Below, one piece after another: positions 51,443 through 60,423 of a stretch of DNA of 64,000 nt. Numbering within the stretch: position 1 is the first letter of the stretch; the number at the start of each line of letters is the position of its first letter. A program made the position numbers and the translations under genes. A model generated the notes under the pieces. That model did not search any database, was not told the DNA's origin, and saw only the letters and a program-made list of their open reading frames with translations. The DNA comes from Rhodoferax bucti (lineage in GTDB: Bacteria; Pseudomonadota; Gammaproteobacteria; Burkholderiales; Burkholderiaceae_C), in contig NZ_VAHD01000003.1 of NCBI RefSeq assembly GCF_005876985.1, forward strand, positions 558,001 through 622,000. Reading direction: 5' to 3'.

Positions 51443-53515
51443 TTAAAGGGGCTTGATGGATCCGGGCACGATTTTCGCGCCGTATTCCCGCATCATGGCT
51501 TGTACAAAAGGTTGCCCCAGAATTATCCGCTGGGCCGCATCCTGCTTTTCGGCAGACGCTGCCGCATTGCGCCGCGCCGGGCTATCGACCACCCGTCCCA
51601 CCTCAATGGCCAGTTGCACCGGATAACCGGCCGCATGCAAGGCGTTGGTCAGGCGCTCGCGGGTGCTGGGTTGGTTCAAGGACTCGCGCTCCAGGCGCAG
51701 CAACCACTGATCGGCATCGCGCGCAATCAGTTGGGATTGCAGCGCCAGCACCCGTACCATGGCGGTGATGGCCTCGGAAGCGATCAGCTGCTCGACCAAC
51801 TGGTGCCAGAAGTCGCCCTCTTCCGTCGGCTCGAACCCCACCGCAGCCACAGGCTCATCCAGCGCACTTTCTTGCAACTCCTGCACTGGAATTGCTACGA
51901 TTTTGGTAGCTGCAGGCGCACTCTGGATGGGCGGTAGAGGCATGGATGACTCATAGTCTTCATCCACATCATCGACCCACGGCGCTTCATAAGCATCATC
52001 AACGGCGTCGTCACCCACCTCCGGGGCGAGGTCAGCGTCATCGTCCTGCGAGGCTGTGGAGTCAGGGCTGCTCTCGCGTACCGGCAACACCTGTCCGGGT
52101 GGCACGACGCGGTCCGCCACCGCAGGCAATGCCGGCGCCGGGCCGGGAGCAGCAGGAGCATCCTCCCAAGGCTGTACCGCTTTGGGGGCAGCCGGCGCCA
52201 CGGGCGCTGCGACTGGTGGCACGGGCGTTGTCACCGGAATAGAAGCCGCTACAGGGCTTGCGACGGCAGGAGTAGCAGGTGCCACCGGCACGGGGGCAGG
52301 ACGCGCCACGGCAGTTGCAGGCAAAGCACTTGCCACTGGCACAGGCGCAGCAGCGACTGCCGCCGGCTGCTGCGCAGCTACGCGCTCAGGAATCGCTAGA
52401 GTTTTTTTTTCAGCCGCGGGCTTGAAAGCCAACAAGCGCAGCAGCACCATGGTGAGCGCGGCGTATTCGTCCGGCGCCAGCCCTAGGTCCGCCCGGCCAT
52501 GCAGGCAGATGCTGTAAAGCAACTGGGTTTCGTCCGCCGGCAACAAGGCTGCCAGGCGGGCAATGTCTGCGGTTTCCGGGTCCGCATCGTCTGCGGCAGC
52601 ACCACCCACGGCTTGCACCACCGCCATGCGCTGCAAGATGGTGGACATTTCTTCCAGCGTAGAGCCTGCGCTCAGGCCGTTGAGGCGCAAGGCCTCTGAG
52701 GTGTCCACCACCGTTTTGCCATCGCCCAAGGCCAGTGCCTCAATCAGGCGGAACACATACGACCGGTCCACGCTGCCCAGCATCTGGCGCACCGTGGCCT
52801 CTTGCAACTGGCCGGAGCCAAAAGCGATCGCCTGGTCAGTCAGGCTCAGGGCGTCGCGCATGGAGCCCCGGGCCGCGCGGGCCAACAGGCGCAGGGCTTG
52901 GGCTTCGGCGCTGACCTGCTCCACCTCCAGCACTTTCGTCAGGTGCTCGCGGATAGTTTCCGGCGCCATAGGGCGCAGGTTGAACTGCAAGCAGCGGCTC
53001 AACACCGTCACCGGCACTTTTTGCGGGTCGGTGGTGGCGAGCACGAACTTGAGGTATTCGGGAGGCTCTTCCAAGGTCTTCAACATCGCGTTGAACGCGG
53101 TGTTGGTGAGCATGTGCACCTCGTCAATCATGAAAACCTTGAAGCGCCCTTGCACCGGCTTGTAGACCGCTTGCTCCAGCAGGGCCTGCACTTCGTCCAC
53201 CCCCCGGTTGGAGGCTGCATCCAGCTCGGTGTAATCGACAAAGCGACCACTATCAATATCAGAGCAGGCCTGGCACACGCCACAAGGGGTAGCGGTGATT
53301 CCGCCAGTGCCATCCACGCCTTGGCAGTTGAGCGACTTGGCCAAAATGCGCGACACGGTGGTTTTACCCACGCCCCGGGTGCCGGTGAACAGGTAGGCGT
53401 GGTGGAGGCGCTGCGTGGTGAGCGCGTTGGTCAGGGCTTGCACCACATGGTCCTGCCCCACCATTTCTGTGAAATTCCGGGGGCGGTACTTGCGGGCGAG
53501 CACGAGATAAGACAT
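51443..53515 (-). CDS. dnaX: DNA polymerase III gamma/tau subunit
   Basis: 690-residue clamp-loader subunit. Domain I has Walker A GTRGVGKT (near residue 45), a zinc site (CGVCQAC), DEVHM and the SRC motif LSRCLQFNL. Domain III ends near residue 365. Then comes GAA AAA AAA ACT (residues 369-372) in a run of nine A's, followed by a long Pro/Ala/Val-rich linker (about 375-570) and a C-terminal tau domain (about 575-690). A -1 shift at the A-run adds five residues and stops at a TGA (52388-52386), giving a 376-residue gamma-like protein. Residues about 527-541 (LPPIQSAPAATKIVA) come from a dispersed-element copy in the linker. Confidence 0.95.
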   Translation of the reverse strand: MSYLVLARKYRPRNFTEMVGQDHVVQALTNALTTQRLHHAYLFTGTRGVGKTTVSRILAKSLNCQGVDGTGGITATPCGVCQACSDIDSGRFVDYTELDAASNRGVDEVQALLEQAVYKPVQGRFKVFMIDEVHMLTNTAFNAMLKTLEEPPEYLKFVLATTDPQKVPVTVLSRCLQFNLRPMAPETIREHLTKVLEVEQVSAEAQALRLLARAARGSMRDALSLTDQAIAFGSGQLQEATVRQMLGSVDRSYVFRLIEALALGDGKTVVDTSEALRLNGLSAGSTLEEMSTILQRMAVVQAVGGAAADDADPETADIARLAALLPADETQLLYSICLHGRADLGLAPDEYAALTMVLLRLLAFKPAAEKKTLAIPERVAAQQPAAVAAAPVPVASALPATAVARPAPVPVAPATPAVASPVAASIPVTTPVPPVAAPVAPAAPKAVQPWEDAPAAPGPAPALPAVADRVVPPGQVLPVRESSPDSTASQDDDADLAPEVGDDAVDDAYEAPWVDDVDEDYESSMPLPPIQSAPAATKIVAIPVQELQESALDEPVAAVGFEPTEEGDFWHQLVEQLIASEAITAMVRVLALQSQLIARDADQWLLRLERESLNQPSTRERLTNALHAAGYPVQLAIEVGRVVDSPARRNAAASAEKQDAAQRIILGQPFVQAMMREYGAKIVPGSIKPL
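51894..51936 (+). repeat. Dispersed 43-bp element, copy 9 (inside dnaX linker)
   Basis: Fully paired GCTAC/GTAGC, then CTGCAGGCGCA, N9 and GGCGGTA followed by GAGGC. It is read on the opposite strand as residues about 527-541, in the disordered tau linker. Confidence 0.85.
52364..52410 (+). repeat. Possible remnant of the dispersed element at the dnaX A-run
   Basis: GGCTGCTGCGCA followed by CGCTAGAG and a T-run resembles the element's right part, but the spacer is six bases longer than in all other copies. The opposite-strand frame (CTA GCG) is the same as in true copies. Weak case. Confidence 0.35.
52386..52411 (-). other. Candidate slippage/frameshift site in dnaX
   Basis: On the coding strand, G followed by nine A's (52410-52402) lies at codons 369-372. 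The -1 frame ends after five codons at TGA (52388-52386), and the +1 frame meets TAG at once, so any slip yields a gamma-sized product. A perfect 10-bp stem, 52345-52354 with 52366-52375, lies 26 bases downstream on the message. Confidence 0.6.
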
Positions 53516-53542
53516 GCGAGGATTCTACGGGCTAGTCAGGGG

Positions 53543-53548
53543 TACAAT
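53543..53548 (+). promoter_or_regulatory. -10 box of the 4.5S RNA gene
   Basis: TACAAT at 53543-53548, preceded by GGG, lies five bases before the predicted RNA 5' end. No good -35 box is visible at the usual spacing. The site is back to back with the dnaX start. Confidence 0.5.
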
Positions 53549-53553
53549 AGCAG

Positions 53554-53651
53554 GTGACGGGCCTTCCCGCATGGTGAAGCGGCCAACCGGGTCAGGTGGG
53601 GAACCAAGCAGCCCTAACTGTGGAGCCAGTGCCGGGATAAGGCTCGTCAAC
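53554..53651 (+). ncRNA. ffs: Signal recognition particle RNA, small (4.5S) bacterial type
   Basis: About 98 bases. The universally conserved Ffh-binding core is present: GGTCAGGTGGGGAACCAAGC with AGCCCTAAC, and GTGCCGGGATAA on the return strand. The ends pair as one long hairpin, GACGGGCCTT (53556-53565) with AAGGCTCGTC (53639-53648). A T-run (CCCTTTTTCT) follows as terminator. The exact ends are estimated to within a few bases. It is divergent from dnaX, as in other proteobacteria. Confidence 0.92.
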
Positions 53652-53685
53652 TACCCTTTTTCTCCTTCTAGAAAACCACGCACAC

Positions 53686-55611
53686 ATGGTCATGGGTTTC
53701 CTGCGTTGGATCGTGGCTTTGTGCATGTGTGTCAGCGCCTGTGGCGCCCAGACCGTGGGTGGTTCTGCGACCTTCCCCGTCATTGCGCTGCACGCCGACA
53801 GCCCCACGTCGATCGACGTCGGCTCCCACGTCGCCTACCTGCAAGACGAAAGCCGCCAACTCAACGCCACCCAGGCTTTGGCAGACGGCCTGCCTTGGAT
53901 GCCGGTGGCCCGCAGCAGCCCCAACTTCGGATTCACCAATAACGCCTACTGGTTCCGCCTCTACCTGGACAACCAGACCGGCAAACCCCTGGTGCGCTAC
54001 ATCGAGCTGCCGCGCCCGTTTCTGGACGATGTGCGCCTGCTGCAGGTGGTGGATGGCCGAATTCTCAACCGCTACGCCTTGGGCGATGAGCAGCCTTTTC
54101 CGCAGCGCACGGTGCAGCACCACCATTTTGTAATGCCACTCACGCTGGAACCCGGGCGCAACGCGGTGTACCTGCGGGTGGCGTCCACCGGCACCGTGGA
54201 GGCGCCGCTGCGTATCTGGCAACCCGCTGCGTTTTACGAAGCCTCGGACCAGGAGCACCTGCTGGCAGGCGCCGTCTTCGGCATGCTGGTGGTGATGATT
54301 GTTTACAACCTGTTTGTGTACTTTTCCACCCGCGATATCAACTACCTCTACTACATCAGCTTTGTAGCCAGCTACCTGGTGTTTTGGTCCACGCTGAGCG
54401 GCTACGCCTTTGCCTATGTGTGGCCCAGCGCCATCCGCTGGAACAGCATTGCCGTGCCCTTCTCGATAGCCAGCGCCTGCTTGTCTGCCTGCCTGTTTGC
54501 GGACAACTTTCTCAAGCTGCGCCGCTACGCCCCGCGCACCCACCGGGTGATGAAAGCCATGGGCTGGGTGAGCCTGGGGCTGATGCTGGGCACCGCGGTG
54601 TTGCCCTACGCGCTGGTGATCCGGGTGACGTCGGCCTTCATTCTGGTGGTGTCGGTGGCGGCGCTGTCGATTGGCTACTGGCGCTGGTGGCGGGGTGCGC
54701 GCTACGCCCGGTTTTATTGCCTGTCGTGGACCTCGGTGTTTGTGGGCGTGAGCGTGCTCACCGTCAGCAAATTCGGCTGGCTGCCGGCGGGCTTCTGGGT
54801 CGACAACGCCTCCCAGATCGGGGTGCTGATGCTGGTGGTACTGCTCTCGCTGACTCTGGCCGACCGCATCAACACAGACCGCAGCCTGCGCATCAACGCC
54901 CAAGCAGCCGCGCTAGAGCATGCCCGCAAAGCCCGTGCCTCGCAGCACGCCTTGATTCAGGCCACCGAAAACGCCAACCGCGAGCTCGAAGCCAGCGTGC
55001 AGACCCGCACCAACGAACTCAACACCACGCTGGACCAGCTGCGCCTGGCCAATGAGCAGCTGCAACGCCTCTCGCAAACCGACAGCCTGACCCAGGTGGG
55101 CAACCGCGCGTTTTTTGACCAGTCGCTCGTCACCGAACACAAGCGTGCCAGCCGGCTCAAGCAACCCCTGGCGCTGTTGCTGCTGGACATCGACCATTTC
55201 AAAACCATCAACGACACCTACGGCCACCCCGCCGGCGACGCCTGTCTCAAAGCCCTGGCCGACTACATGCGGCGCAAGGTGCAGCGCGCTGGCGACCTGC
55301 TGGCCCGCTATGGCGGCGAGGAGTTTGTGGTGCTGCTGATCAACAGCACCCTGGGTGATGCGCTGGATTTGGCAGAAGAATTCCGCGCTGACATTGCCGC
55401 CCTGGAAATCCCCATCGACGGCCTCACGCTGCGGGTCACCGCCAGCATTGGCGTGGCCAGCGCCATCCCCGACATGCACTTCACCCCCTCGCAGTTTGTG
55501 GGCGATGCCGACAAGGCCTTGTACGAGGCCAAGCACGGCGGGCGCAACTGCGTACGCGCGGCAGCACCCCGTTTGCGGCCCAATGCAGCCGCAGAAGTCA
55601 CCGAAGCCTAA
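53686..55611 (+). CDS. Diguanylate cyclase with 7TMR-DISM sensor
   Basis: 641-residue membrane enzyme making cyclic di-GMP. After a signal-like N-terminus, a 7TMR-DISMED2-type extracellular sugar-binding-like domain (about residues 35-170: NNAYWFRLYLDNQT) leads to seven membrane helices (about 190-390), a coiled coil (about 405-465), and a GGDEF domain. The active site is GGEEF (near residue 543), and the inhibitory I-site RAGD lies five residues before it, so product inhibition is expected. DIDHFKTINDTYGHPAGD is the usual N-terminal GGDEF motif. No EAL domain is present. It starts 34 bases after the SRP RNA. Confidence 0.94.
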   Translation: MVMGFLRWIVALCMCVSACGAQTVGGSATFPVIALHADSPTSIDVGSHVAYLQDESRQLNATQALADGLPWMPVARSSPNFGFTNNAYWFRLYLDNQTGKPLVRYIELPRPFLDDVRLLQVVDGRILNRYALGDEQPFPQRTVQHHHFVMPLTLEPGRNAVYLRVASTGTVEAPLRIWQPAAFYEASDQEHLLAGAVFGMLVVMIVYNLFVYFSTRDINYLYYISFVASYLVFWSTLSGYAFAYVWPSAIRWNSIAVPFSIASACLSACLFADNFLKLRRYAPRTHRVMKAMGWVSLGLMLGTAVLPYALVIRVTSAFILVVSVAALSIGYWRWWRGARYARFYCLSWTSVFVGVSVLTVSKFGWLPAGFWVDNASQIGVLMLVVLLSLTLADRINTDRSLRINAQAAALEHARKARASQHALIQATENANRELEASVQTRTNELNTTLDQLRLANEQLQRLSQTDSLTQVGNRAFFDQSLVTEHKRASRLKQPLALLLLDIDHFKTINDTYGHPAGDACLKALADYMRRKVQRAGDLLARYGGEEFVVLLINSTLGDALDLAEEFRADIAALEIPIDGLTLRVTASIGVASAIPDMHFTPSQFVGDADKALYEAKHGGRNCVRAAAPRLRPNAAAEVTEA

Positions 55612-55612
55612 G

Positions 55613-55647
55613 AAAAAAGCTCCTGATTTGCTACCAAATCAGGAGCT
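55613..55647 (-). terminator. Terminator of the leftward addB-addA-flavoprotein operon
   Basis: AGCTCCTGATTTG (55618-55630) and CAAATCAGGAGCT (55635-55647) form a perfect 13-bp stem with a 4-base loop. Six A's on the + strand (55613-55618) give a U6 tract on the leftward transcript. The right half of this hairpin is the left end of a dispersed-element copy. Confidence 0.88.
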
Positions 55648-55672
55648 ACTCACGCATACCAGACGGGCGCTA
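55630..55672 (+). repeat. Dispersed 43-bp element, copy 10 (at the flavoprotein terminator)
   Basis: Intergenic copy: GCTAC, loop, GGAGC, CTACTCACGCA, N9, GGCGCTA followed by GAGGC. The left arm is part of a larger 13-bp terminator hairpin; the right end reaches to within five bases of the flavoprotein stop codon. Confidence 0.9.
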
Positions 55673-55676
55673 GAGG

Positions 55677-56996
55677 CTACTTTGACAATGCATTCAGGTA
55701 TTGCAAAGCGCCCCGCCCGGCTTGGGCACCACTGGCAAAACAGGCTTGCAGCAGGTAGCCGCCGGTGGGGGCTTCCCAGTCCAGCATCTCGCCGGCGCAG
55801 AACATGCCTGGCACCTGCTCCAGCATCAGCTGGGGCGTGAGCACTTCAAACAACACGCCGCCGGCGGTGCTGATTGCCTCGTCCAGGGGGCGAGCGGCCT
55901 GCAAGGTGATGGGCAAAGCCTTGATAGCGGCGGCCAGCTGTGCCGGATCGGCCATGGCTTCTTTGGACAGGCATTCGTACAGAATGGCGCTCTTGATGCC
56001 CTCCAGATGCAGGCGGCTCTTGAGGTGGCTGGACAGCGAGCGGCTGCCGCGTGGATGCATCACCTCTGCCAGCACCTTCTCGGCCGGCATGTCGGGCAGC
56101 AAATCCAGGTGGAAAGTGGCCTGCCCGTGGCGCACGATGTCGTCGCGCAGCAGCGCCGAGGCGGCGTAGACCAGGCTGCCCTCTACACCGGTGGCCGTGG
56201 CCACAAACTCGCCTTTGCGGGAGAAGGCCACGCCCTGCGCCGTGGTGAAGGACAAAGCCACCGACTTGAACGGCTGACCGGCAAACTTGTCTTTGAACAG
56301 CGGCGTCCAGCCGCCTTGCACATCAAAACCGCAGTTGGCAGGCAGCAACGGCGCCACTGCCACACCCCGCTGTGCCAGCAAAGGCACCCAAGCGCCGTTG
56401 GAGCCCAGCCGTGCCCAGCTTCCGCCGCCCAGCGCCAGCACGACCGCGCGGGCATGCACCTGGCGCGCACCGGCCGGGGTATCAAACTGCAAAGCGATGC
56501 GGCCTGCCGCTGGCGTGCCGTCGGCCCAGCCGGTCCAGCGGTGGCGCATGTGGAATTGCACCCCCGCGCCCTGCGCCGGGTGGCGCAGGCGGTGCAGCCA
56601 GGCCCGCAGCAGGGGCGCGGCCTTCATGTCTTTGGGAAACACGCGGCCGGAGCTGCCCACGAAGGTGTCCACCCCTAAGCCCTGCGCCCAGTTGCGCAGC
56701 GCCGTGGCGTCGAGCCCGGCGAGCAGCGCCTCGATGGCGCCACGGCGGGTGCCGTAGCGGCCAGCGAAGCGGTCGGCGTCTTCGGAGTGGGTCAGGTTCA
56801 GGCCGCCCTTGCCGGCCAGCAAGAACTTGCGGCCGATGGAGGGCATGGCGTCAAACACATGCACCGACACCCAGGACTCGCTGAGCACTTGGGCGGCCAT
56901 CAGGCCGGCAGGGCCACCGCCAACAACGACCACATCGGTCTCCAGCGGAGGCAGGGAAGAAGAATTTTCAGGAAGCACGTTAGTCAAGGAGTTCAA
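55677..56996 (-). CDS. FAD-dependent oxidoreductase, HI0933/TIGR03862-like flavoprotein
   Basis: 439-residue flavoprotein of the HI0933/BaiN group. The FAD-binding GGGPAGLMAAQVL follows VVVV near residue 22; GRKFLLAGKGGLNLTHS and the C-terminal FCAGEMLDWEAPTGGYLLQACFASG are family hallmarks. Its in vivo substrate is unknown; the TIGR03862 branch is uncharacterised. The only in-frame start before the FAD motif is a TTG at 56996, inside the end of the helicase gene (17-base overlap), so expression is coupled. No reason for linkage to DNA repair genes is evident. Confidence 0.88.
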   Translation of the reverse strand: MNSLTNVLPENSSSLPPLETDVVVVGGGPAGLMAAQVLSESWVSVHVFDAMPSIGRKFLLAGKGGLNLTHSEDADRFAGRYGTRRGAIEALLAGLDATALRNWAQGLGVDTFVGSSGRVFPKDMKAAPLLRAWLHRLRHPAQGAGVQFHMRHRWTGWADGTPAAGRIALQFDTPAGARQVHARAVVLALGGGSWARLGSNGAWVPLLAQRGVAVAPLLPANCGFDVQGGWTPLFKDKFAGQPFKSVALSFTTAQGVAFSRKGEFVATATGVEGSLVYAASALLRDDIVRHGQATFHLDLLPDMPAEKVLAEVMHPRGSRSLSSHLKSRLHLEGIKSAILYECLSKEAMADPAQLAAAIKALPITLQAARPLDEAISTAGGVLFEVLTPQLMLEQVPGMFCAGEMLDWEAPTGGYLLQACFASGAQAGRGALQYLNALSK

Positions 56997-59900
56997 TCAA
57001 TCGGCCTTGCGGCGTTAAAAAAGCGGTGTGCACCGCCTGCCCCGGATACACGAGGGCCAGGGCAGCGCGATACTCGCGGAGTTGGGCGCACAGGGCTGCT
57101 TGGGTGTGCGGTTGGGCGGACGATTTGAAGTCCAGCACCCACCACGCCCCGGTATCGCGGCGCTGCACCAGGCGGTCCAGGCGCAGCAGCTGGCCGGCGT
57201 GGGTGAGCGCCACTTCGTTGGCATGCCACATCAATGCGCTGCGCTGCCAGGCCCATGCGCCCTCCCCGCCGAGTATGCCTTGCGCCATCTGCCAGGCCTG
57301 CTCGACCTGCTCCGGGCTGAGGGTAAAGGCACGGCCCACCTGCGCCAGTTGGGTGGCCGTCCACACGGCGGCGCCCGCAGGGGTAGCGTCGCGCACCGGC
57401 ACCCACTCCAGCAGCCGGTGCATGGCTTGGCCGATGCGGGATTCGAGGCTTTCCGTCGCCTCTTTTGCTCCTTTTTCAGGAGCTGCTCGCGCATACTCCA
57501 CGGGCGCTAGAGGCTTATTTCGCTCAGAATTACAGCCCGGTAGCGCCCAGAGTTGAATGCGATCTGCGGCGGCCGCTGGGGTCGCGGTGGTGGCGAGGCC
57601 TGAGTCGGGCACCTCAGTCGCGTTTGCACTGGCCGGCACCTCTGCCGGGGCCGCCTCTGTCACATCCTCAGGGGCACCCGCCATCACTTCTTGCGCCATC
57701 TCCTGCAAACGCTTCCACCAGCTGCCGGCCTGCTCGCGGTGGGGCGCCATGGCGGAGAGTACCAGGGTCTGGCGGGTGCGGGTCAGCGCCACGTAGAGCG
57801 CATTGAGCTCCTCGCGTTGCCGGGCGGCTTGCTCCAGGGCCAACGTGGGCGCCACGCACGCGGGGGGGCGCGATTCGCTGGCCAAAAACACCAGCTTGCG
57901 CGGGTATGGGGCTTCGCCCGGCCAGTCCACCAGCACGCCCATGGATTCGGTGCGGGCGCTTTCGGCATCGGTATCCAGCATCAGCATCAGCGGCGCCTCC
58001 AGGCCCTTGGCGCCGTGGATGGTGAGCAGGCGCACCGCACCCGCATCGGCCCGCACCGGGGCCGCAATGCCGCCGGCGCGCAGGGCGCGCACCAGGGTGT
58101 AGGCGGTGCTGTAGCGCCCGCCGTCCACCTGCAAGGCAGCGCCCAGCACCGCCCGCAGGTTGGCCAACACCCCTTCGCGCATCACGGCGGGCACGGCGGC
58201 GGCGTAGCGGGCCAGCACATCGCCATCTTCAAAAATGGCGTGCAAGGCGTCATGCACCGGCAGCGTTTGCACCCAATCCTGCCAGCGTTGCAGGCTGGCT
58301 GCCGCGCGCTGCAAGGGCTCTGCCGTGCCAGAGGCAGGCAAGGCCAGCAACACGCTGAGCCAGCTGGGTTGCGCCACCCCGGCGTCCGGCGGGGTACCCG
58401 CTGCTTGGGCGGCGTCTTGGAGGGCACGGGCGTCGCGGCGAGCTTGGCGGTGGCGCAGGGCCAGCGCCACCAAGTCGTCATCACTGGCGCCAAACACCGG
58501 CGACTTGAGCACCCGCGCCAGCGAGAGGTCGTGCCCCGGCGATACCAACACATCCAGCAAGGCCATCAGGTCTTGCACCTCGGGCATGTCGCCCAGCTCG
58601 TTCTTTTCGGGTTGCTGCGCCGGAATGCGCAAGGCCGCCAGCTCTTGCTGCATCAGCGTAAGCCGCTCGCGCCGGCGGGCCAGCACCATGATGTCTTTGG
58701 CCTGCAAGCGGCCCCCATGCCCTTGCAGGCGCCCGGCCAACCACAGGGCGGCCTGGCGGCACTCCAGGGTTTTGAGGGTGTCTTCTACCTCGTGGCGGGG
58801 CGTGGTCAGGCTGTCGCGCCACTCGGGGGCGGCATCCTCCGCCTCCGGAGCGGCCTGCCGCTCAATGCGGGGCAGCTTGAAGACCTCGCCCGCCACCGCC
58901 GACTCGGTGGTGTGGTCGCGAAAATCCTCAAACTCGCCCGCGCCCTGCGCCGCTTGCATGGCGCTGTTGACCACCCCGATGATGGCCTGCGCATTGCGCC
59001 GGGTGTGGTCGCAGCTGAGCACGTCGCCCTGCAGTCCTTGCACCACAAACTCTTTGGCCGCGCGAAACACCTGCGGCTCCGCCCGCCGGAAGCGGTAAAT
59101 GCTTTGCTTGGGGTCGCCCACAATGAACACGCCGGGCGCGTTGCCGGCACCGCCGTAGCCCCGCAGCCACGAACTCAACGCCTGCCACTGCAGAGGGTTG
59201 GTGTCTTGAAATTCGTCAATCAGCACATGGCGGATGCGGGCGTCCAGCCGCTCTTGCAGCCAGCCGGACACATCGTCATCCGAGAGCAAAAACAAGGCGG
59301 CCTGCTCCAAGTCGCCCATGTCGATCCAGCCCAGCTCGCGCTTGAGGGCGGCGTAGTCCTGCAGCAGCCCCCGGCTCAGGCGCGTCATGCGCTGTTGGTG
59401 CAGCCAGGCCTGGTGCTGGTGCGAGGCGGCGCGCACCTCGTCGAGCACCGCCTGGGCTTCGCGCACCGTCTCGATGCCGGCCATTTTTTCGCTGAGCTTG
59501 CGGGGCGTGCCTTTGCCTTTTTCGGTGAACAGGGCGTCCAGCACGCCTTCGGTGTCGCCATCGGTCAAGGCGCGCTCCAACAAGCTGCCGGCCTGGGTGC
59601 AGGTTTTCAGGCTGCTGGCGCCCAGTGCGCGTGCGCTGGCCCACAGCAGGTGTTGCACCGGCTCACTGCGCATGCGGTCATCGGGCTGCGCCAGGGCGGC
59701 AAAAGCCGGGTACTGCGCACTGAAATGCGCCACCGAGGCTTCTACGACCCCATGTGCATCGGCCAGGGCGAACTCGGTGCGCTTGGCCAGCGCAGACTCC
59801 AGTGCCCTGTGGGTGCCGTGGCGACCATACTCCGCCACCGCCTGCTGATAATCCTCCCGAGCCGCGGGCTCTGCGGCAATGCGGGTTTGAAAACGCCGCC

Positions 59901-60423
59901 AGACATGGACGATGGCTTTGGCATCGTTCTCCAGCAACTCGTATTGCGTGGGCAAACCGAGCTGGTGCAAGACCGCCATGGGCGCACTGCGCAGCAAGGC
60001 CGCAAACCAGCTGTGGAAGGTGCGCACCTGCACCGGCCGGCCCGCCAGAAGCAGGGCCTGGTGCAGGCCGCGCAGGGTCTGGAGCTGCTCAGGTGTGGGC
60101 TCTGCGGCCATGCCGCGCAGCTTGAGCTCTTTGCGCAGGGTGGCGTCATCAGCCCGGGCAAAGTCGCGCAGCCACTCGTGCAGGCGCTCGCGCATTTCGC
60201 CCGCCGCTTTTTTGGTGAAAGTGATGGCCAGAATTTCATGGGGGGCTGCACCTTCCAGCAAGGCACGCACCATGCGGGACACCAGCATCCAGGTTTTGCC
60301 CGCACCGGCACAGGCCTCCACCGCCACACTGCGACGCGGATCGCACGCAATCGCGTAAAACTGCTCACGGGCCACACGCCGGCCATTGACCTCGTAGGCG
60401 GCCACCTCGATAGCGCTGCTCAT
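56980..60423 (-). CDS. AddA/RecB-like UvrD-type helicase-nuclease
   Basis: About 1147-residue SF1A helicase. Walker A is EACAGAGKTW near residue 40, the DExx box is VLIDEFQDTNPLQW, motif III/IV elements are VGDPKQSIYRFRRAE, and motif V/VI are LLTIHGAKGLE and LYVALTRTRQTLVL. A C-terminal PD-(D/E)xK nuclease (about 1075-1130) shows LLRLDRLV, WVLDFKSS and QLREYRAAL. Together with the upstream AddB-like protein (4-base overlap) it should form a double-strand-break resecting complex. The linker before the nuclease contains a dispersed-element copy (about 972-986, PLAPVEYARAAPEKG). The ATG at 60423 is preferred. Confidence 0.9.
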   Translation of the reverse strand: MSSAIEVAAYEVNGRRVAREQFYAIACDPRRSVAVEACAGAGKTWMLVSRMVRALLEGAAPHEILAITFTKKAAGEMRERLHEWLRDFARADDATLRKELKLRGMAAEPTPEQLQTLRGLHQALLLAGRPVQVRTFHSWFAALLRSAPMAVLHQLGLPTQYELLENDAKAIVHVWRRFQTRIAAEPAAREDYQQAVAEYGRHGTHRALESALAKRTEFALADAHGVVEASVAHFSAQYPAFAALAQPDDRMRSEPVQHLLWASARALGASSLKTCTQAGSLLERALTDGDTEGVLDALFTEKGKGTPRKLSEKMAGIETVREAQAVLDEVRAASHQHQAWLHQQRMTRLSRGLLQDYAALKRELGWIDMGDLEQAALFLLSDDDVSGWLQERLDARIRHVLIDEFQDTNPLQWQALSSWLRGYGGAGNAPGVFIVGDPKQSIYRFRRAEPQVFRAAKEFVVQGLQGDVLSCDHTRRNAQAIIGVVNSAMQAAQGAGEFEDFRDHTTESAVAGEVFKLPRIERQAAPEAEDAAPEWRDSLTTPRHEVEDTLKTLECRQAALWLAGRLQGHGGRLQAKDIMVLARRRERLTLMQQELAALRIPAQQPEKNELGDMPEVQDLMALLDVLVSPGHDLSLARVLKSPVFGASDDDLVALALRHRQARRDARALQDAAQAAGTPPDAGVAQPSWLSVLLALPASGTAEPLQRAAASLQRWQDWVQTLPVHDALHAIFEDGDVLARYAAAVPAVMREGVLANLRAVLGAALQVDGGRYSTAYTLVRALRAGGIAAPVRADAGAVRLLTIHGAKGLEAPLMLMLDTDAESARTESMGVLVDWPGEAPYPRKLVFLASESRPPACVAPTLALEQAARQREELNALYVALTRTRQTLVLSAMAPHREQAGSWWKRLQEMAQEVMAGAPEDVTEAAPAEVPASANATEVPDSGLATTATPAAAADRIQLWALPGCNSERNKPLAPVEYARAAPEKGAKEATESLESRIGQAMHRLLEWVPVRDATPAGAAVWTATQLAQVGRAFTLSPEQVEQAWQMAQGILGGEGAWAWQRSALMWHANEVALTHAGQLLRLDRLVQRRDTGAWWVLDFKSSAQPHTQAALCAQLREYRAALALVYPGQAVHTAFLTPQGRLIELLD
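57467..57509 (+). repeat. Dispersed 43-bp element, copy 11 (inside addA-like gene)
   Basis: Near-consensus copy with fully paired GCTCC/GGAGC, CTGCTCGCGCA, N9 and GGCGCTA followed by GAGGC. It is read on the opposite strand as residues about 972-986, in the linker before the nuclease domain. Confidence 0.93.
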
